A model generated the notes under the pieces. That model was not told the origin of the DNA and did no database searches. It worked only from the letters and a program-made list of their open reading frames with translations. Position numbers and translations under genes: made by a program. Shown piece after piece: positions 12,034-13,073 of a stretch of 13,073 nt of DNA. The stretch comes from CAZVEV01 sp964625865 (GTDB lineage Bacteria > Planctomycetota > Phycisphaerae > SM23-33): NCBI GenBank assembly GCA_964625865.1, contig CAZVEV010000164.1, forward strand, positions 1-13,073. The letters run 5' to 3'. The first letter of the stretch is position 1. Every line of letters begins with the position of its first letter.

Positions 12034-13073
12034 CTTTTTTGAAGAAAGGGCCGTTCGACGAGAAAGTCGAACGGCCTTCTCTTTTCCAGGACAAGAGTTA
12101 CGTCGCTCACCTTACGGTTTGAACTGACCACCTCCAGCAGCTCCCGTTTCTGGGCCGAGTTCGAACCGCGCCACAGCTCGACCAGATTCTGGCTGAATTC
12201 GAAGGTCGCCAGCGCGGCTTCGCCGCACGCGGGGTCGAACTTGTCGGCTTCGTCGAGCTGGCGTTCGGCTTCTTCGATCTGCGTCTTCAGGTCGAGCGAC
12301 TTGATCTGGAACGTCTGCTCGTCGATGTTGCCAGCCAGGTAACCGTTGAGCAGGCGGTCCTGCATGTTCACCAGCTCGGTGCGGCGTTTAGCGAGTATCC
12401 GCTTCTGCTCGGCCTGGACGATGCCGACTTCGCTGAAGGTGGCCTCCAGCGCGTTGCGGAACCATCGGGCGTGGCGTTCCGGCAATCTCACCGCGTCCAG
12501 TTCCTTCTCGATGGCGTCGTTGATCTCCGCGCCGCGCCAGCGGACCTTCGGGTGCCCGTCATCGGGGTGGCTGTTGCCGCACTTGTAGTAGACGTGCTCG
12601 TTGCAGCCACCATCCTTGAGCTTGCGGCGGATCAACTCGCCAGTCATCGCGAAGTCGCAGCAGGCGCAGCGGAGGATGCCGCCGGACAAGGGGATGTCCG
12701 GATTGCCCGTCCGCCGGTTGCGGCCGTGGAGAAGGTCCTGGCAGATGTTGAACATCTTGCGGTCGATGAGCAGGCGGTAGCGGCCCTCGAAGACCTGACC
12801 GTTGCGTTTGAGTTCGCCGATGTAGAAGCGGTTGTTCAGGATGTAGGACATCGCCGTGCGGTGGAATCGCGGCTGGCTGGGCTGGTAGGTGTGTCCTTCG
12901 GATGCGAGCTTGTCAGCCAGGCTCTTGAACGTGAACCGCCCGCTGGCGTAGAGCTCAAAGATGCGGAGGACCGTCTTGGACTTCACCGGATGCGGCACGA
13001 CCGGCTCATTGCGGTCGTCGACGTTCATGTACCCGTACGGCGCGAGGCCCGTCGGCCAGCCCTGCCGCACCTT
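12015..13073 (-). CDS. Large serine recombinase, C-terminal part (start lies beyond the window)
   Basis: The visible 352 codons are open at base 13073, so the N-terminal catalytic resolvase domain with the active serine lies outside. The segment begins with RQGWPTGLAPYGY, typical of the start of the recombinase domain. That domain includes VLRIFELYASGRFTFKSLAD and the MSYILNNRFYIGELKRNG motif. A zinc beta-ribbon follows, with Cys136, Cys139 (CACC) and Cys165 (YYKC), numbered from the window edge. A long coiled coil is seen at about 225-280. Such enzymes integrate or excise phages and genomic islands by strand exchange through a phosphoserine link. The last residues (RGEWI) and the TGA stop (12015-12017) are encoded by the complement of the tRNA-Pro 3' end. 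The part just before the stop contains the tRNA's terminator hairpin. Confidence 0.9.
   Translation of the reverse strand, partial: KVRQGWPTGLAPYGYMNVDDRNEPVVPHPVKSKTVLRIFELYASGRFTFKSLADKLASEGHTYQPSQPRFHRTAMSYILNNRFYIGELKRNGQVFEGRYRLLIDRKMFNICQDLLHGRNRRTGNPDIPLSGGILRCACCDFAMTGELIRRKLKDGGCNEHVYYKCGNSHPDDGHPKVRWRGAEINDAIEKELDAVRLPERHARWFRNALEATFSEVGIVQAEQKRILAKRRTELVNMQDRLLNGYLAGNIDEQTFQIKSLDLKTQIEEAERQLDEADKFDPACGEAALATFEFSQNLVELWRGSNSAQKRELLEVVSSNRKVSDVTLVLEKRRPFDFLVERPFLQKSRGEWI
12047..12085 (+). terminator. Intrinsic terminator of tRNA-Pro, inside the recombinase coding sequence
   Basis: GGCCGTTCGAC (12049-12059) pairs perfectly with GTCGAACGGCC (12066-12076) around a 6-base loop, with two weaker pairs below, and TTCTCTTTT follows. 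It begins 14 bases after the tRNA. On the minus strand the same bases encode the near-symmetric stretch RRPFDFLVERPF of the recombinase. A run of six T (12035-12040) also follows the tRNA directly. Confidence 0.8.

Noticed and set aside
11633..12094. A 153-codon minus-strand frame containing the peptide GASGFEPPASCSQSRRSAKLSYAP
   Set aside because: That peptide is the antisense reading of the tRNA-Pro gene, a common false gene, and the rest is antisense to the DUF1579 gene.

Overview
The window looks like chromosomal DNA from a GC-rich member of the Planctomycetota, possibly Phycisphaerae-like. I infer this from gene content, not from a marker gene. It has three proteins ending in PEP-CTERM sorting signals, a DUF1800/DUF1501 pair, a prepilin-type protein of the kind expanded in planctomycetes, and an ECF sigma factor beside an anti-sigma factor fused to a PQQ-type beta-propeller. 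Nearly every protein is predicted to be secreted or membrane-bound. Most genes lie on the minus strand.

Layout. At 1-94 is the 3' tail of a PEP-CTERM gene (+), followed by a strong hairpin terminator (122-155). A second PEP-CTERM gene (249-797, -) converges on it. From 5450 down to 1000 is a three-gene minus-strand operon: a secreted protein of unknown function (DUF3352-like at best), a DUF1800 protein and a Tat-exported DUF1501 protein, with overlapping or nearly adjacent gene ends. The DUF1501 gene carries a nested inverted repeat of about 90 bp (1594-1684) that is read through in frame as 30 extra codons. A third PEP-CTERM gene follows (5887-7014, -) with its own terminator. The next minus-strand set is prepilin-type protein (9655-10407), ECF sigma factor (8898-9548) and ZAS anti-sigma/propeller (7459-8865). 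Then come a non-coding stretch with repeat remnants (10408-10832), a secreted protein with two DUF1579 domains (10833-11891, +), tRNA-Pro(UGG) (11960-12033, +), and the 3' part of a large serine recombinase gene (12015-13073, -). The last 19 bases of the recombinase gene lie inside the tRNA.

How the parts may work together. The sigma/anti-sigma pair is a self-contained signalling unit: the propeller sits outside the membrane and the zinc domain inside, next to the sigma factor. The DUF1800/DUF1501 pair is common in planctomycetes but has no established role. The PEP-CTERM proteins need an exosortase, which is not in this window. The recombinase/tRNA junction looks like one end of an integrated element that continues beyond base 13073.

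Most notable signals: (1) the in-frame palindromic insertion in the DUF1501 gene, whose GGG-loop-CCC core recurs at 10501-10515; (2) the tRNA/recombinase overlap, where the tRNA's terminator lies inside the recombinase coding sequence; (3) a stop-codon-spanning sequence shared by the two minus-strand PEP-CTERM genes; (4) the one-protein anti-sigma/propeller receptor.
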